DNA from: Rubripirellula tenax
GTDB taxonomy: Bacteria; Planctomycetota; Planctomycetia; Pirellulales; Pirellulaceae
NCBI RefSeq assembly: GCF_007860125.1
Contig: NZ_SJPW01000003.1
Span: 768,764 to 832,763, forward strand
DNA: 64,000 nt
Direction: 5' to 3'
A program made the position numbers and the translations under genes. The notes beneath the pieces were generated by a model. It had not been told where the DNA came from and made no database searches. It saw nothing but the letters and a program-made list of their open reading frames with translations. The stretch's first letter is position 1, and each line of letters begins with the position of its first letter. This document shows positions 16,897-25,660 of the stretch, one piece after another.

Positions 16897-19800
16897 CTAT
16901 ATCCAGTCGCAAAGCGAATCAATGTAATCGGCGCTGCCGTCACGTTTCCAAGGATCCAGTTGAGCCTGGGCCTTGAGTTGTTGACCGCGGCGCATCGGTG
17001 TGACGAAGAATCGCGTTGCAATTTCCGGCAGCGCCGACATGTCACCCCACAGTTTTTCGAACTGGGCCACCGGATAGACGTCTTCCTGGGCGTGACCCCA
17101 ACGCTTTTTGACGTCCTTTAAGGTGACATACGTCGGCAGTCGTGTCGCCATTTGTCGAACCGCTTCGTCGACTTTGGAATTATTGTCCAAATCCGATCGG
17201 GTCAGCCCGAAAGCCGTTAGTAAACCGTCGATGTGAATCCACGTGGTCATCGAATTGTAGAACGTTAGCGCGAACTCGGCTTGTTCCGATGGCATCGCCA
17301 GACCTTCGACCAGCCGCGGTCGACCATCGACCAACGCCAGTCCGCCGCCGCGATCTTCCAATCGTCGACCGATCACTTCGAACGATAAAGTTTGATTGCC
17401 ATCGATGTGCAATCCGAGTAGTCCCGGATCAAGGCTGGCGCCGAGGGTGTCGATGTTATGCAACAACAGATGCTCGAGTTCGCCTTGATTGCGAAGCATC
17501 TCCGCCAACACACCGTTGCGTAGCAAGTTCGGAATCTCGTACCAGTGACCGACCGGATGAATGCACTGGCTGGGCACGTTGTCGGTGTAGTCGCTGCAGG
17601 GGCCGGTGGTCGTTGCCCAACCGATCAATGCTTGGCGGACGCTCTCGCGCACCTTTTGTTGCTGTTCGTCCAACACTTGTTGTGCGGTTTCTTCCCACAA
17701 AAAACGCAGATCGCGTACCGTCGGTATCATTCGCAATCCGACGCTGCGACCGGTCGAAACGCGGACGCGTTGGTCATCGAAACCAAAATAATCGTGACGT
17801 TGCAAATGATCGCGAATCGCGGCGTCGGTCAAGTGGCTGGTCGTAAAGACGTGCGGGATCGATCCATCGTACGTTTGCGATGTCTTTCGATTCTTGGCCA
17901 GGTGGACCTCCAAGAAACTGCGATGACGACCGGCGAAACGATTGAACGGGTGAAGCGCCTTGCAGACGCCGGCGCCTTCGGTCCATCGGCTACCCACGCC
18001 TGCGGCAAGTGTGACCACTGCGACCTTGCCGTCGCGAATCGCTTTCGCGCCGATGGCCTCGAACTTCGGATCGGCTCCGGTGCGAACGTCCGTCACGTGA
18101 CTTGGGCCGACGTCGCGGATCGTGGTCGCCGAAGGCAAACGGTTCTGCGCCAAGCCGATGCGGCCACTGCGCAAGTCTTCGCGAATCTGTTCGTGTTGTT
18201 GGCGATCGAAACCGGAAGCTGCCAAAATTTGTTGTAACGTTTCCGCTTTGTCGTTTCGCGATCGTCCTTGCGGCAGCACGCTGGACAACAACAGGTTCGC
18301 CGTTGTTGAATCACGGGTGTCATTGCAGCGGCGGCTGATCTGTTCCATTTCGATTCGCCGTCCGATCGGTAAGTCTCGCATCGGCGTTCGTAATAGACTG
18401 GGCAACACCAACGCGTAATACCGATCGGGCATAACTGCGTCTTCGCCGACCTTCAATTCGGCGAACGATCCGTTGTCGTTGATGGAAAAATCGTAGACGA
18501 CCGGATCCATCGCAAACGGCAATGATGTTTGCAGTTCGCGTTTGGTTTTCACCATCGCTCCGGCAAGCCAATCCTGAGCTTCGGGTTTGACGGCCGGTTC
18601 AAAGATGAAACCCATTCCGCCGCCGGCCATCCCGCCGAGCATCCAGAAACCCCAGAACTTATCTCCGTATCGCTGACGACACTGTTCGATCAACGAATCG
18701 GTGAACCGGTTGGTCGCCCAGGGAATGATCGTTTGCAGGGGGCCTTCGAAGTTTCGCGTCGTGACTTCACCGATTCGGCGGACGTCGCCTTCCCGAATCG
18801 CTTCGGTGACTTCGTCCAGAATCTTCATCGCTTCGCTTCGTCCGGCCCATTCTTTTTCGCTGCGCAACAAATAGTGTTCGGTCACCATTTCTAAAATCGG
18901 GCCGACGTTCTGTGCCATGCCGCCGTGGACCAGCACCAAACTGTCTTGAATCTTTTGACGCGTCTCGGGTGACGCTTCGTCATGATCCATGACGTGGTGA
19001 ACGGGCATCAGCCGGCCGCGGCTGATGCCGAATTCCGGGTCTTCCTTGCCGGCGGTCGTTCCACAGATCAACTTGATGCCTGGCCAAACGCCCCCCGAGT
19101 CTTGCCAACCGCCACCGCTGCCGCCGATCCATTCGCCAAGAATGGCGCGGGCGGCGACAAGTCGTCGGTCCGGTTCGGTCAATGGCCCCGAGAGCGACTG
19201 GATTTGACCCGTCGCACGCATCAGGATCGAGATCAACGAACCCAAAAGATTGGTCGATACCGCCAACCGCGAACCTTTGGGAATGTCATTGATCTTGCTG
19301 ACCAGTTCGATTCCTTGGCCTGGTCCGACGACGCGAGTCAACAGTTCAGCAATCGATTGGCGACAGCCTTCCAATCCGGGCGGCACCAATCCCGATGCGA
19401 TCACGGCGGCCTTGAGCAGCCCCAAATAGTCGCGTGCAAAATCGAACATTTCTGAAATCGATTCGACTTCGGTCGATGCACCCAGGTCGACGCTGGTCAA
19501 ACGAATGACCGGTCGATCAATGACGCGTAAATATGTCTCGATCGGAGGTTTGGGTTGCTCGTCACGACCGCGGACGCCCAAGTCGACGGACACGTTCAAG
19601 ACGCGGGCGCCTTCGGGGAAGTCCATTCCAAGAAAGAAAATATCGCTCCACGCGCTGTGCGAAAAGTCCATTCGCACAGCAGTGGTTTCTTTCATCAGCG
19701 GCGTCGTGCCCGTCGTCGAGTCGACGATTTTCAGCTCCGGCCGAATGCGTAACGGGTGATCGGCCGGGTGACCCAAACGAAACATCCACTGGTTTCCGCG

Positions 19801-20235
19801 GACGCTACGGACGCTGCGACGAACTTGGTCGGCGAGCGTTTGGAAACCAAGTTGGTGGTAGGCCTGGGCAAGCGAGCTGGCCAGCGCATCGCTGGGTCCA
19901 TCGGCGGACTGGGTTTCCAAAAACGTGTCGATGGCTTCGATAAAACGGCGTGATAGCAGGTGGTCGTAACCGGCATACGGGATCAAGCCCGATTGCGTCG
20001 GACCCAGTCTCGGCGGCAAGTGATACCGATAGATGGCTGCCAAGAAAAACAATGCGCGAACGCGGTGGTACAGGTTCGGCTCGGCTCGGCGAAACTGATC
20101 AAGCGCATCGACGTGCGACATCAATTGTTCAAGCGACAAGCCTTGACAAACCGATTCAAGTGAACGGTTACGAACGTTGTCGTCTTCCGAGACGATGATC
20201 TCGATCAGCGGGTCGAGGGGTTGTGATCGAATCAT
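16897..20235 (-). CDS. fused FKP-like GHMP sugar kinase and UDPGP-type nucleotidyltransferase
   Basis: A 1112-residue two-enzyme fusion. Residues 1-180 are helical and unassigned. A GHMP kinase of the L-fucokinase (FKP) type spans about 185-560: RMDFSHSAWSDIFFLGMDF, the lid motif GSRLAVSTNLLGS where FKP has GSGLGTSS, GGSGGGWQDSGGVWPG (371-386), and motif 3 GGMAGGGMGF. A UDPGP-family domain starts near 736: LAAGVGSRW (743-751), Lys759, IPHVFTTSHLTDAAIRDHL and PVGHWYEIPNLLRNGVL. The inferred reaction is free sugar to sugar-1-phosphate to UDP-sugar. FKP itself has the opposite domain order and a guanylyltransferase. The lid substitutions raise doubt about kinase activity. It overlaps the GalU-like gene by 4 bases. 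Confidence 0.85.
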   Translation of the reverse strand: MIRSQPLDPLIEIIVSEDDNVRNRSLESVCQGLSLEQLMSHVDALDQFRRAEPNLYHRVRALFFLAAIYRYHLPPRLGPTQSGLIPYAGYDHLLSRRFIEAIDTFLETQSADGPSDALASSLAQAYHQLGFQTLADQVRRSVRSVRGNQWMFRLGHPADHPLRIRPELKIVDSTTGTTPLMKETTAVRMDFSHSAWSDIFFLGMDFPEGARVLNVSVDLGVRGRDEQPKPPIETYLRVIDRPVIRLTSVDLGASTEVESISEMFDFARDYLGLLKAAVIASGLVPPGLEGCRQSIAELLTRVVGPGQGIELVSKINDIPKGSRLAVSTNLLGSLISILMRATGQIQSLSGPLTEPDRRLVAARAILGEWIGGSGGGWQDSGGVWPGIKLICGTTAGKEDPEFGISRGRLMPVHHVMDHDEASPETRQKIQDSLVLVHGGMAQNVGPILEMVTEHYLLRSEKEWAGRSEAMKILDEVTEAIREGDVRRIGEVTTRNFEGPLQTIIPWATNRFTDSLIEQCRQRYGDKFWGFWMLGGMAGGGMGFIFEPAVKPEAQDWLAGAMVKTKRELQTSLPFAMDPVVYDFSINDNGSFAELKVGEDAVMPDRYYALVLPSLLRTPMRDLPIGRRIEMEQISRRCNDTRDSTTANLLLSSVLPQGRSRNDKAETLQQILAASGFDRQQHEQIREDLRSGRIGLAQNRLPSATTIRDVGPSHVTDVRTGADPKFEAIGAKAIRDGKVAVVTLAAGVGSRWTEGAGVCKALHPFNRFAGRHRSFLEVHLAKNRKTSQTYDGSIPHVFTTSHLTDAAIRDHLQRHDYFGFDDQRVRVSTGRSVGLRMIPTVRDLRFLWEETAQQVLDEQQQKVRESVRQALIGWATTTGPCSDYTDNVPSQCIHPVGHWYEIPNLLRNGVLAEMLRNQGELEHLLLHNIDTLGASLDPGLLGLHIDGNQTLSFEVIGRRLEDRGGGLALVDGRPRLVEGLAMPSEQAEFALTFYNSMTTWIHIDGLLTAFGLTRSDLDNNSKVDEAVRQMATRLPTYVTLKDVKKRWGHAQEDVYPVAQFEKLWGDMSALPEIATRFFVTPMRRGQQLKAQAQLDPWKRDGSADYIDSLCDWI

Positions 20236-21104
20236 GACGCGGTTTGTGCCTCTAAACGATGCGACAACAGATCGATCATCTCGGCCAAGATCTGTTCCCG
20301 GTCGATGCCTGACAAACCAATCGCCAATTGAGCCTTGAGCAAACCGTATTTGATTCCCAAGTTGTAGCGAGACCCTTGAATTTCGTACGCCAAATAGCGG
20401 CCGCGTGACGGCAGCAGTGCGGCAGCATCCGACAGCGTCGGTTTCTTTTGTGATGGTCCCGCGGATTGCGAATCGGTCAGCAAACGATCGATCAGCGGCA
20501 TCACTTCACCCGTCAACACGTGCATGCCAAAGAAGCCCAGATAATGTCCGACGCGAAGCCCGGGCGTCACCAATTCTTGTTCGGCAAACGTCGGTGTCGG
20601 TTTCTCGACGACCCGTTGGATTTCGTAAAGTCGCTGTCGGCGCGGCACGTTGGGGCCGGATACGATTCCGAAGTACGGAAGATTGTTTTCGCGAGTCGAT
20701 TGAACGGCCGAAACACAACACTCAAATTCTGACGCGATGCTGACCAATTGCTTGGCACAGGGGATTTCATCGGCGCTGACGTACAAGTGGTCGCCGACCA
20801 AGTGCAAGAACGGTTCGTCGCCGACAAAGTCTTTGGCACGAGAAATCGCGTCGGCGTATCCCAGCGGACCAGGTTGTTCGAAGAATCGCAAACTGCCCAA
20901 GTGAGATCCCGCAGCCGACTGATACGCCGCATGGTCGCCGGGTCTGATGACCAAACAAATCTCTTCGACACCGGCAAGAACGGTCTCTTCGATGATCAAT
21001 TGCAGCGCCGTCTTCTCGTCGCCGTTCGCATCGACCAATTGTTGAAGCGGCAGGCGGTTTTGGTTGGGGGCGGCTGCCGTGATGACGGCCTTGCGGACCT
21101 GCAT
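20232..21104 (-). CDS. GalU-like nucleotidyltransferase with degenerate active-site loop
   Basis: A 290-residue protein of the glucose-1-phosphate nucleotidyltransferase fold. VRKAVITAA starts like GalU, EETVLAGVEEICLV and FEQPGPLGYADAISRA match GalU, and the sugar-binding end RYNLGIKYGLLKAQLAI (GalU: GYxxANxxxAL) is recognisable. The nucleotide loop, which in GalU reads GLGTRxLPxTKxxPKEMLP, is here AAAPNQNRLPLQQLVDANGD, so the GxGTR core and the Lys are missing. It is therefore either inactive or a regulatory or scaffolding subunit of the downstream fusion, with which it overlaps in ATGA. The first gene of the operon. Confidence 0.82.
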   Translation of the reverse strand: MQVRKAVITAAAPNQNRLPLQQLVDANGDEKTALQLIIEETVLAGVEEICLVIRPGDHAAYQSAAGSHLGSLRFFEQPGPLGYADAISRAKDFVGDEPFLHLVGDHLYVSADEIPCAKQLVSIASEFECCVSAVQSTRENNLPYFGIVSGPNVPRRQRLYEIQRVVEKPTPTFAEQELVTPGLRVGHYLGFFGMHVLTGEVMPLIDRLLTDSQSAGPSQKKPTLSDAAALLPSRGRYLAYEIQGSRYNLGIKYGLLKAQLAIGLSGIDREQILAEMIDLLSHRLEAQTAS

Positions 21105-21326
21105 AGCGTTTGCTGCGTGGAAAGGGTGAACGGACGTGAATCGGCACCAGTGTAGTTGCCCGATCGTCGTCGCCCAGAGTCCCCATCGCCAAGCGTCGGG
21201 TTGCGTCCTCTCAGCCCCGCAAAACCGCTCTAAACGGAGTCTTCAACGCCGAAATCACTGCCATCCCTTCCAGGCCCGGCCAGTTTGAACGAGCGAATGA
21301 AACGGGGGATACGCGGAAATTCGATC

Positions 21327-21896
21327 CTACAGCTTCTTCAGCGCTCGGATGATATCGTCGGCCGTGCTGCGACCGGCATGCGAATCGCTTACCAATTTCA
21401 TGGCGACTTTTCCGTTTTCATCCAGGACAAACGTGGCCGGGTAGGCCGTCTCGCGCGGCGCATTCCAACGCAGACCCCACGTGTCCACCATTTTCATATC
21501 CGGGTCACGCACCATCACGATCGGATCGGGTAGCGTTCGCGGTCCCATGAAATCTTCCGCATGCTTGTCCAGCATCGATGCTTCACCGGGATAGACCAAG
21601 ATGATTCGCGATGCCTTTTCGCCGATCGTTTTGGCACGGTTTGCCAGCGCGCCGACTTGTCGGCTGCATAATGGACACTGGTAACCCGGAAAACCGCGCA
21701 GCACCACTACGACGACAGGCCCGTTTTTGCACTCGTCGCTCAACTTCATCATGTCGTCGTTACCGACGACGGGCAGATTGAAATCGGGCGCGACGTCACC
21801 GACTTTGGGCGAATCAGGCGCGGCTTCTTTGGCCGAAAGCGCTGCTCCGCTGATCACGAACAACACAGCAGTCATAGCGAATCGTAGAGTCAACAT
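21327..21896 (-). CDS. secreted peroxiredoxin-like (AhpC/TSA) protein
   Basis: A 189-residue thioredoxin-fold protein with a signal peptide (about 1-22). It has VGDVAPDFNLPVVG and a CxxC site in GYQCPLCSRQVGAL (Cys74, Cys77), then LDENGKVAMKLVSDSHAGR. A CxxC rather than a single peroxidatic Cys makes a thiol-disulfide reductase role possible alongside peroxide removal. The start ATG overlaps the stop of the upstream TIM-barrel gene by one base. The 222 bp between this gene's end and the GalU-like gene start show nothing recognisable. Confidence 0.85.
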   Translation of the reverse strand: MLTLRFAMTAVLFVISGAALSAKEAAPDSPKVGDVAPDFNLPVVGNDDMMKLSDECKNGPVVVVVLRGFPGYQCPLCSRQVGALANRAKTIGEKASRIILVYPGEASMLDKHAEDFMGPRTLPDPIVMVRDPDMKMVDTWGLRWNAPRETAYPATFVLDENGKVAMKLVSDSHAGRSTADDIIRALKKL

Positions 21897-22864
21897 CAGC
21901 CGTTCTTTTTTTCAAGGTATTGGATGCTTTGCACAATGCTTTCCAGCGGCGCTGGCGATTGGTCTTGTTCGACGTGGCATTCGCCGACCCCAATTTCTTG
22001 GGCCAACCGCATGACCGCTGGCATATCGATCACTCCATCACCGATCTCTTGAAAGGCATCGGTGGGAACTTTGCCTTCATCCGTGATGGTTCCGACATCC
22101 GGCTTCAAGTCTTTCAGGTGAACTTGCGAGATTCGGCCGGCCAACTTTTTCATCATCGCGATCGGATCTTCCCCACCGATCTTGACCCAAAACACATCCA
22201 ATTCAAATTCCATGAACTGCGGATCAAATCCTTCGACGAAAATATCAAACGCTCTTGTGGATCCGTCGTCGAGTTTCGCGAACTCAAACGAATGGTTGTG
22301 GTAACACATTCGCATGCCGGCATTGCGTGTCTTTTCGGCTGCGACGTTGGCCGCGTCGGTGATGCGTTGGCACTTTTCGATCGTGTCGCGCTGGTCGCGC
22401 GCGACGTAGCCGAACACGACGTGACGCAGTCCGATCCGCTCGGCAATCTCGATGGTACGGTCGACGGATATCACGTCCTTGCCGTCGGGATTGGTGATGG
22501 CATTGAAGTCCATGAACGCGCTGTGCACCATCATGCCGCGATCGCGCGCCATCGCGGCGATCTTGACGGCTTCGTCATTGATCGACATCAGTTCAATTTG
22601 GCGGTAACCCGCTTTGGCAACGGCATCCAGCGTGGCGGCCGGATCGTCTGCCATTTGGTTGCGAAGCGTATAGAGTTGCAACCCGATGCGGTCGAGGTAG
22701 GGCAGTGGTCCGTGGCCGGCCGATGCGTCGCCCGATTCGTCCGCCATCGCTGCCAGAGGGCGTGCCAACCAAGTGGCCAGTCCCGCCGTGGCGGCGCCGC
22801 CGATCAATTGTCGCCGTGTCATGGAATTTACTCGGATCGGTGAAGGGGAAGATTTTGAGTTCAT
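21896..22864 (-). CDS. sugar phosphate isomerase/epimerase-like TIM barrel, Tat-exported
   Basis: A 322-residue AP-endonuclease-2-like TIM barrel. The N terminus has a twin-arginine signal (TRRQLIGGAATAGLATW). The barrel shows LDAVAKAGYRQIELMS, RMCYHNHSFEF with metal-binding His/Glu, FELDVFWVKIGGEDP and ISQVHLKDLKPD. Members act on sugars or inositols, and many planctomycete copies are exported; the substrate is not predictable. The first 14 residues precede MTRRQL, which may be the real start at 22822. The longer form overlaps the rhomboid gene by 4 bases. Confidence 0.87.
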   Translation of the reverse strand: MNSKSSPSPIRVNSMTRRQLIGGAATAGLATWLARPLAAMADESGDASAGHGPLPYLDRIGLQLYTLRNQMADDPAATLDAVAKAGYRQIELMSINDEAVKIAAMARDRGMMVHSAFMDFNAITNPDGKDVISVDRTIEIAERIGLRHVVFGYVARDQRDTIEKCQRITDAANVAAEKTRNAGMRMCYHNHSFEFAKLDDGSTRAFDIFVEGFDPQFMEFELDVFWVKIGGEDPIAMMKKLAGRISQVHLKDLKPDVGTITDEGKVPTDAFQEIGDGVIDMPAVMRLAQEIGVGECHVEQDQSPAPLESIVQSIQYLEKKNG

Positions 22865-23769
22865 TGGTTTCTTTTTTCGCGTTGTCTTCGGCTGTATCGT
22901 TCGAGTGTCTTTCGTTCCGATGCGGTCAGGCTGGATTCACCCTGCTTATGGATTTTAGCCAGAATTCGGTCCGCATCTTCTGCTTCTTCCACAAGTTTTT
23001 TGTCCGGATCATGAAGTTTCAACTTCATACGCCGCGAACGGTCTCGCATCCGCGCCGGAAGATCTGCGATCCCTGATGCGGCCAAAAAGCTGAGATTCCA
23101 ACGCTGATAGAAATATGCCAAAGCGAATGCCGCACCGGCCAAGTGGACCGTAAAAGCAGTGTTGCCGGCCGCCCCGCCCGTCATGGCGCGAAGGGCCCCC
23201 AGCAGATCCATCCCCACGTACAAGACCGCCACGATCCACGCTTCGACGGGGAATACTGCCATCAAGTGAATCTTTTCATGCGGGTAGTACAAGGCGAACA
23301 AGATCACCGTCGCAATGACCGCACCGCTGGCCCCGATCGTCGTAACCGGACTGCCAAAACCGTACATCGCCGCATGCGTAATGCTGCCGACAACACCGCC
23401 GGCGAACAAACCGACCAGATAGAACCTCAGGAACTCCATCTGACCGATCCGCTGTTCGATGATCCGGCCAAAGAAATAGAGCCCGATCATGTTGAACAGC
23501 ACGTGGAACGGTCCGCGGATGTCGTGCAAAAATCCGTAGGTCAGAAATTGAAACCAATTCCAAGGCTGGATCAGCGTGTCGGCCGAGATCGCAAACCACG
23601 GCGCCAGAATGCTCTCGCGGCCGCCGTCGCCCTGTTTCGCAATAATCGCATCGATCAGGAAAACGACCACATTGATCACGATCAGCGTGATCGCCATGCT
23701 TCGTGGCTTCTCGACCCGATCCCAAGCAGTCGGTTCGTCGCGTCCGTAATCGCGGTCGTAAAGCCCCAT
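22861..23769 (-). CDS. rhomboid-family intramembrane serine protease
   Basis: A 302-residue membrane protein with six or more membrane segments. The catalytic serine is in GASGA (Ser148) and the histidine in VHLAGAAFA (His209); HVLFNMIGLYFFG is the conserved loop region with H89 and N93. The C-terminal cytoplasmic tail of about 70 residues (KKLVEEAEDADRILAKIHKQG) is typical of bacterial rhomboids with a linker repeat. First gene of an operon with the TIM-barrel and peroxiredoxin genes. Confidence 0.92.
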   Translation of the reverse strand: MGLYDRDYGRDEPTAWDRVEKPRSMAITLIVINVVVFLIDAIIAKQGDGGRESILAPWFAISADTLIQPWNWFQFLTYGFLHDIRGPFHVLFNMIGLYFFGRIIEQRIGQMEFLRFYLVGLFAGGVVGSITHAAMYGFGSPVTTIGASGAVIATVILFALYYPHEKIHLMAVFPVEAWIVAVLYVGMDLLGALRAMTGGAAGNTAFTVHLAGAAFALAYFYQRWNLSFLAASGIADLPARMRDRSRRMKLKLHDPDKKLVEEAEDADRILAKIHKQGESSLTASERKTLERYSRRQREKRNQ

Positions 23770-23823
23770 CGAAGTCCCGTGGTTGGAAAAGTCTGTGAAT
23801 CCGTCGAATCGATCCGAAACGGT

Positions 23824-23871
23824 GATCCTACCAATGATCCTACCAATGATCCTACCAATGATCCCTGTTCG
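23824..23871. repeat. tandem 12-bp repeat upstream of the PI-PLC-like gene
   Basis: GATCCTACCAAT occurs three times in perfect tandem, then a partial copy GATCC. It lies between divergent rhomboid and PI-PLC-like genes. Copy number may vary; no protein-binding role can be assigned. Confidence 0.85.
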
Positions 23872-23976
23872 GTGCTAAGAAGGGGTCGGCTCGTTGCGGA
23901 TAAATTGGTCTGCGATGACCCGCACGGTCGCCCAGTCCGCTGCTGTCCTGCTTCCCTGTTCGGAGGTCAAATTCCC

Positions 23977-25095
23977 ATGCGAATCCGTGTGCTCACGATC
24001 GGGCTTGTCCTTTTCGGCTGTCTCCAAGGCGGCAGCCTAGCGTTTTCGCAAGACTTGCGTCTCAACCAGATTCAAACCATCGGTACACACAATTCCTATC
24101 ATCTGGCACCGCCACCGGAGATTCTGCGTCTGATCGAACTCTTTTCGTCCGAGGGTGCCGAGGCGCTGAACTACTCGCACCTTCCCATCGCCGAACAACT
24201 TGGTACGCACAAGATTCGACAAATCGAATTGGACATCTATGCAGACCCCGAGGGCGGATTGTTTGCGAACCCCGCCGGTCACGAGTGTTTGCCCAAGACC
24301 GAGGCGACCGAAAAATCTCACCCCAAAGCAACCGGCGCGCTGAGCCGTCCCGGGATGAAAGTCATTCATTCGCCAGGTTTCGATTATCGCAGCACTGTGT
24401 CAACGTTTGTCGACGGACTCACAAAGATTCGCAATTGGTCCCAGTCGAATCCTGACCACATTCCAATTCTCGTTTTGGTCGAACTCAAAGATTCCGTCGT
24501 GGGCCCTGATCCGGTCGTGCCCCTTGCTTTCGATTCGGATTTACTGGACGCGGTCGATGCCGAGATCCGCAGTGTCTTTGCGGACGACGAAATGATTCTG
24601 CCCGACCAGATCCGTGGGTCAGACAAGACTCTGCGCGACGCACTTTCGCAGCGAGGTTGGCCGACCGTCAACGCGTCTCGCGGGCGAGTGTGGTTTGCCC
24701 TGGACAACGAAGACGCAACCCGCGAACGCTATCTCGAAAAGCATCCGACACTCGAGAACCGAGTGATGTTCGTCTCGGTCGATGCGAATCATCCAGCCGC
24801 CGGATTCATGAAGCTAAACGATCCGATCGGAAAATTCAAAAAGATTCAAAACGCCGTGAAGCAAGGGTTCATCGTTCGCACACGCGCGGACGCAGAAACA
24901 CACGAAGCGAGAACCAATGACACGACACGGCGCGATCGAGCCTTCGAAAGCGGCGCCCAATACATCAGCACCGATTATCCGATCGCTGACAAGCGACTCT
25001 CGCAGTACCAAGTGCAACTACCCAACCAAGCCGAGTACCGACGGAACCCACAAGCAAGAAACAGAAAACCTCGCATCGATAATGCAAACAAATGA
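23977..25095 (+). CDS. secreted Ca2+-dependent phosphatidylinositol-phospholipase C-like protein
   Basis: A 372-residue protein with a signal peptide (about 1-24). The PI-PLC TIM-barrel signs are IQTIGTHNSYH with catalytic His38, IRQIELDIYAD with the Ca-binding Glu/Asp, and VIHSPGFDYRSTVSTF with the second His; PILVLVELKD and YISTDYPI complete the barrel. This matches the Ca2+-dependent bacterial PLC subgroup (PF16670-like). Natural substrate unknown. GGAGG ten bases upstream fixes this ATG, although an open frame runs 278 codons further back antisense to the rhomboid gene. Confidence 0.87.
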   Translation: MRIRVLTIGLVLFGCLQGGSLAFSQDLRLNQIQTIGTHNSYHLAPPPEILRLIELFSSEGAEALNYSHLPIAEQLGTHKIRQIELDIYADPEGGLFANPAGHECLPKTEATEKSHPKATGALSRPGMKVIHSPGFDYRSTVSTFVDGLTKIRNWSQSNPDHIPILVLVELKDSVVGPDPVVPLAFDSDLLDAVDAEIRSVFADDEMILPDQIRGSDKTLRDALSQRGWPTVNASRGRVWFALDNEDATRERYLEKHPTLENRVMFVSVDANHPAAGFMKLNDPIGKFKKIQNAVKQGFIVRTRADAETHEARTNDTTRRDRAFESGAQYISTDYPIADKRLSQYQVQLPNQAEYRRNPQARNRKPRIDNANK

Positions 25096-25117
25096 CCGTT
25101 CGGCGATGGAATGTTTA

Positions 25118-25182
25118 CTAGCCACGAAAAGTCACAGAAGACACAAAGAGTTCAGGCCTCTTGTTTTGACTTTTGTGGCTAG
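25118..25182. repeat. inverted repeat between PI-PLC-like and GxxExxY genes
   Basis: CTAGCCACGAAAAGTCA (25118-25134) and TGACTTTTGTGGCTAG (25167-25182) pair with one bulged base. It lies between two convergent genes and could stop transcription from both sides. The loop contains ACAGAAGACACAAAGAG, a kind of dispersed sequence often seen near GxxExxY genes (general knowledge, not checked). Confidence 0.7.
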
Positions 25183-25218
25183 CAAGCTTCGCTTCTGCGG
25201 CTTCTCGTTGCCCGACTT

Positions 25219-25635
25219 CTACATGACATATTTCTTGATGAAGAATCTGCTGTTGCCGAAGTTGATCAGGAGGCCGTGGCGGAAGTTGGTGGCTTTGAGA
25301 TAACCGAGGAGTTGGGCGACGTCGGCATCGGAAGTTTCTCGGACAGCCTTCCGTTCTAGGATCAATACGTTTTCAACGATCAGGTCCATGGTTTCTTCGA
25401 TGAGTTCCGTTCCGTCTTCGTCGAATATTTTGACTTGCAGCTGAACGCGAATGGCCAATCCCGCTTTGGTCATGCGGTGAATCATCCCGCGTTCATAGAC
25501 TTTTTCCCGAAACCCGCTGCCGAGATAGCGATGCAAACCGAAACCGCATTCACGAATCGTGTCGCAAATCTTATGGACTTGGCCATCCGAAAGATCGGTT
25601 CGCGAAGTGATGATCGACCTGGGATTGGCTTCCAT
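25219..25635 (-). CDS. GxxExxY-family protein
   Basis: A 138-residue protein of PF13366. The naming motif region is GSGFREKVYERGM, and the nuclease-like strand core TMDLIVENVLILERKAV is followed by VAQLLGYLKATNFRHGLLINFGN, all typical. The family is related to the PD-(D/E)XK fold and to proteins encoded in intervening sequences, and often travels with repeats. The ATG MEANPRSI is chosen because longer starts overlap the S41 protease gene. It lies 25 bases downstream of that gene on the same strand. Function unknown. Confidence 0.82.
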   Translation of the reverse strand: MEANPRSIITSRTDLSDGQVHKICDTIRECGFGLHRYLGSGFREKVYERGMIHRMTKAGLAIRVQLQVKIFDEDGTELIEETMDLIVENVLILERKAVRETSDADVAQLLGYLKATNFRHGLLINFGNSRFFIKKYVM

Positions 25636-25660
25636 TTTCTTGATACTCGACCAACCGATG

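Noticed and set aside
23143-23976. Open frame running 278 codons upstream of the PI-PLC-like start
   Set aside because: It is antisense to the rhomboid gene and Arg/His/Asp-rich. GGAGG and a signal peptide place the true start at 23977.
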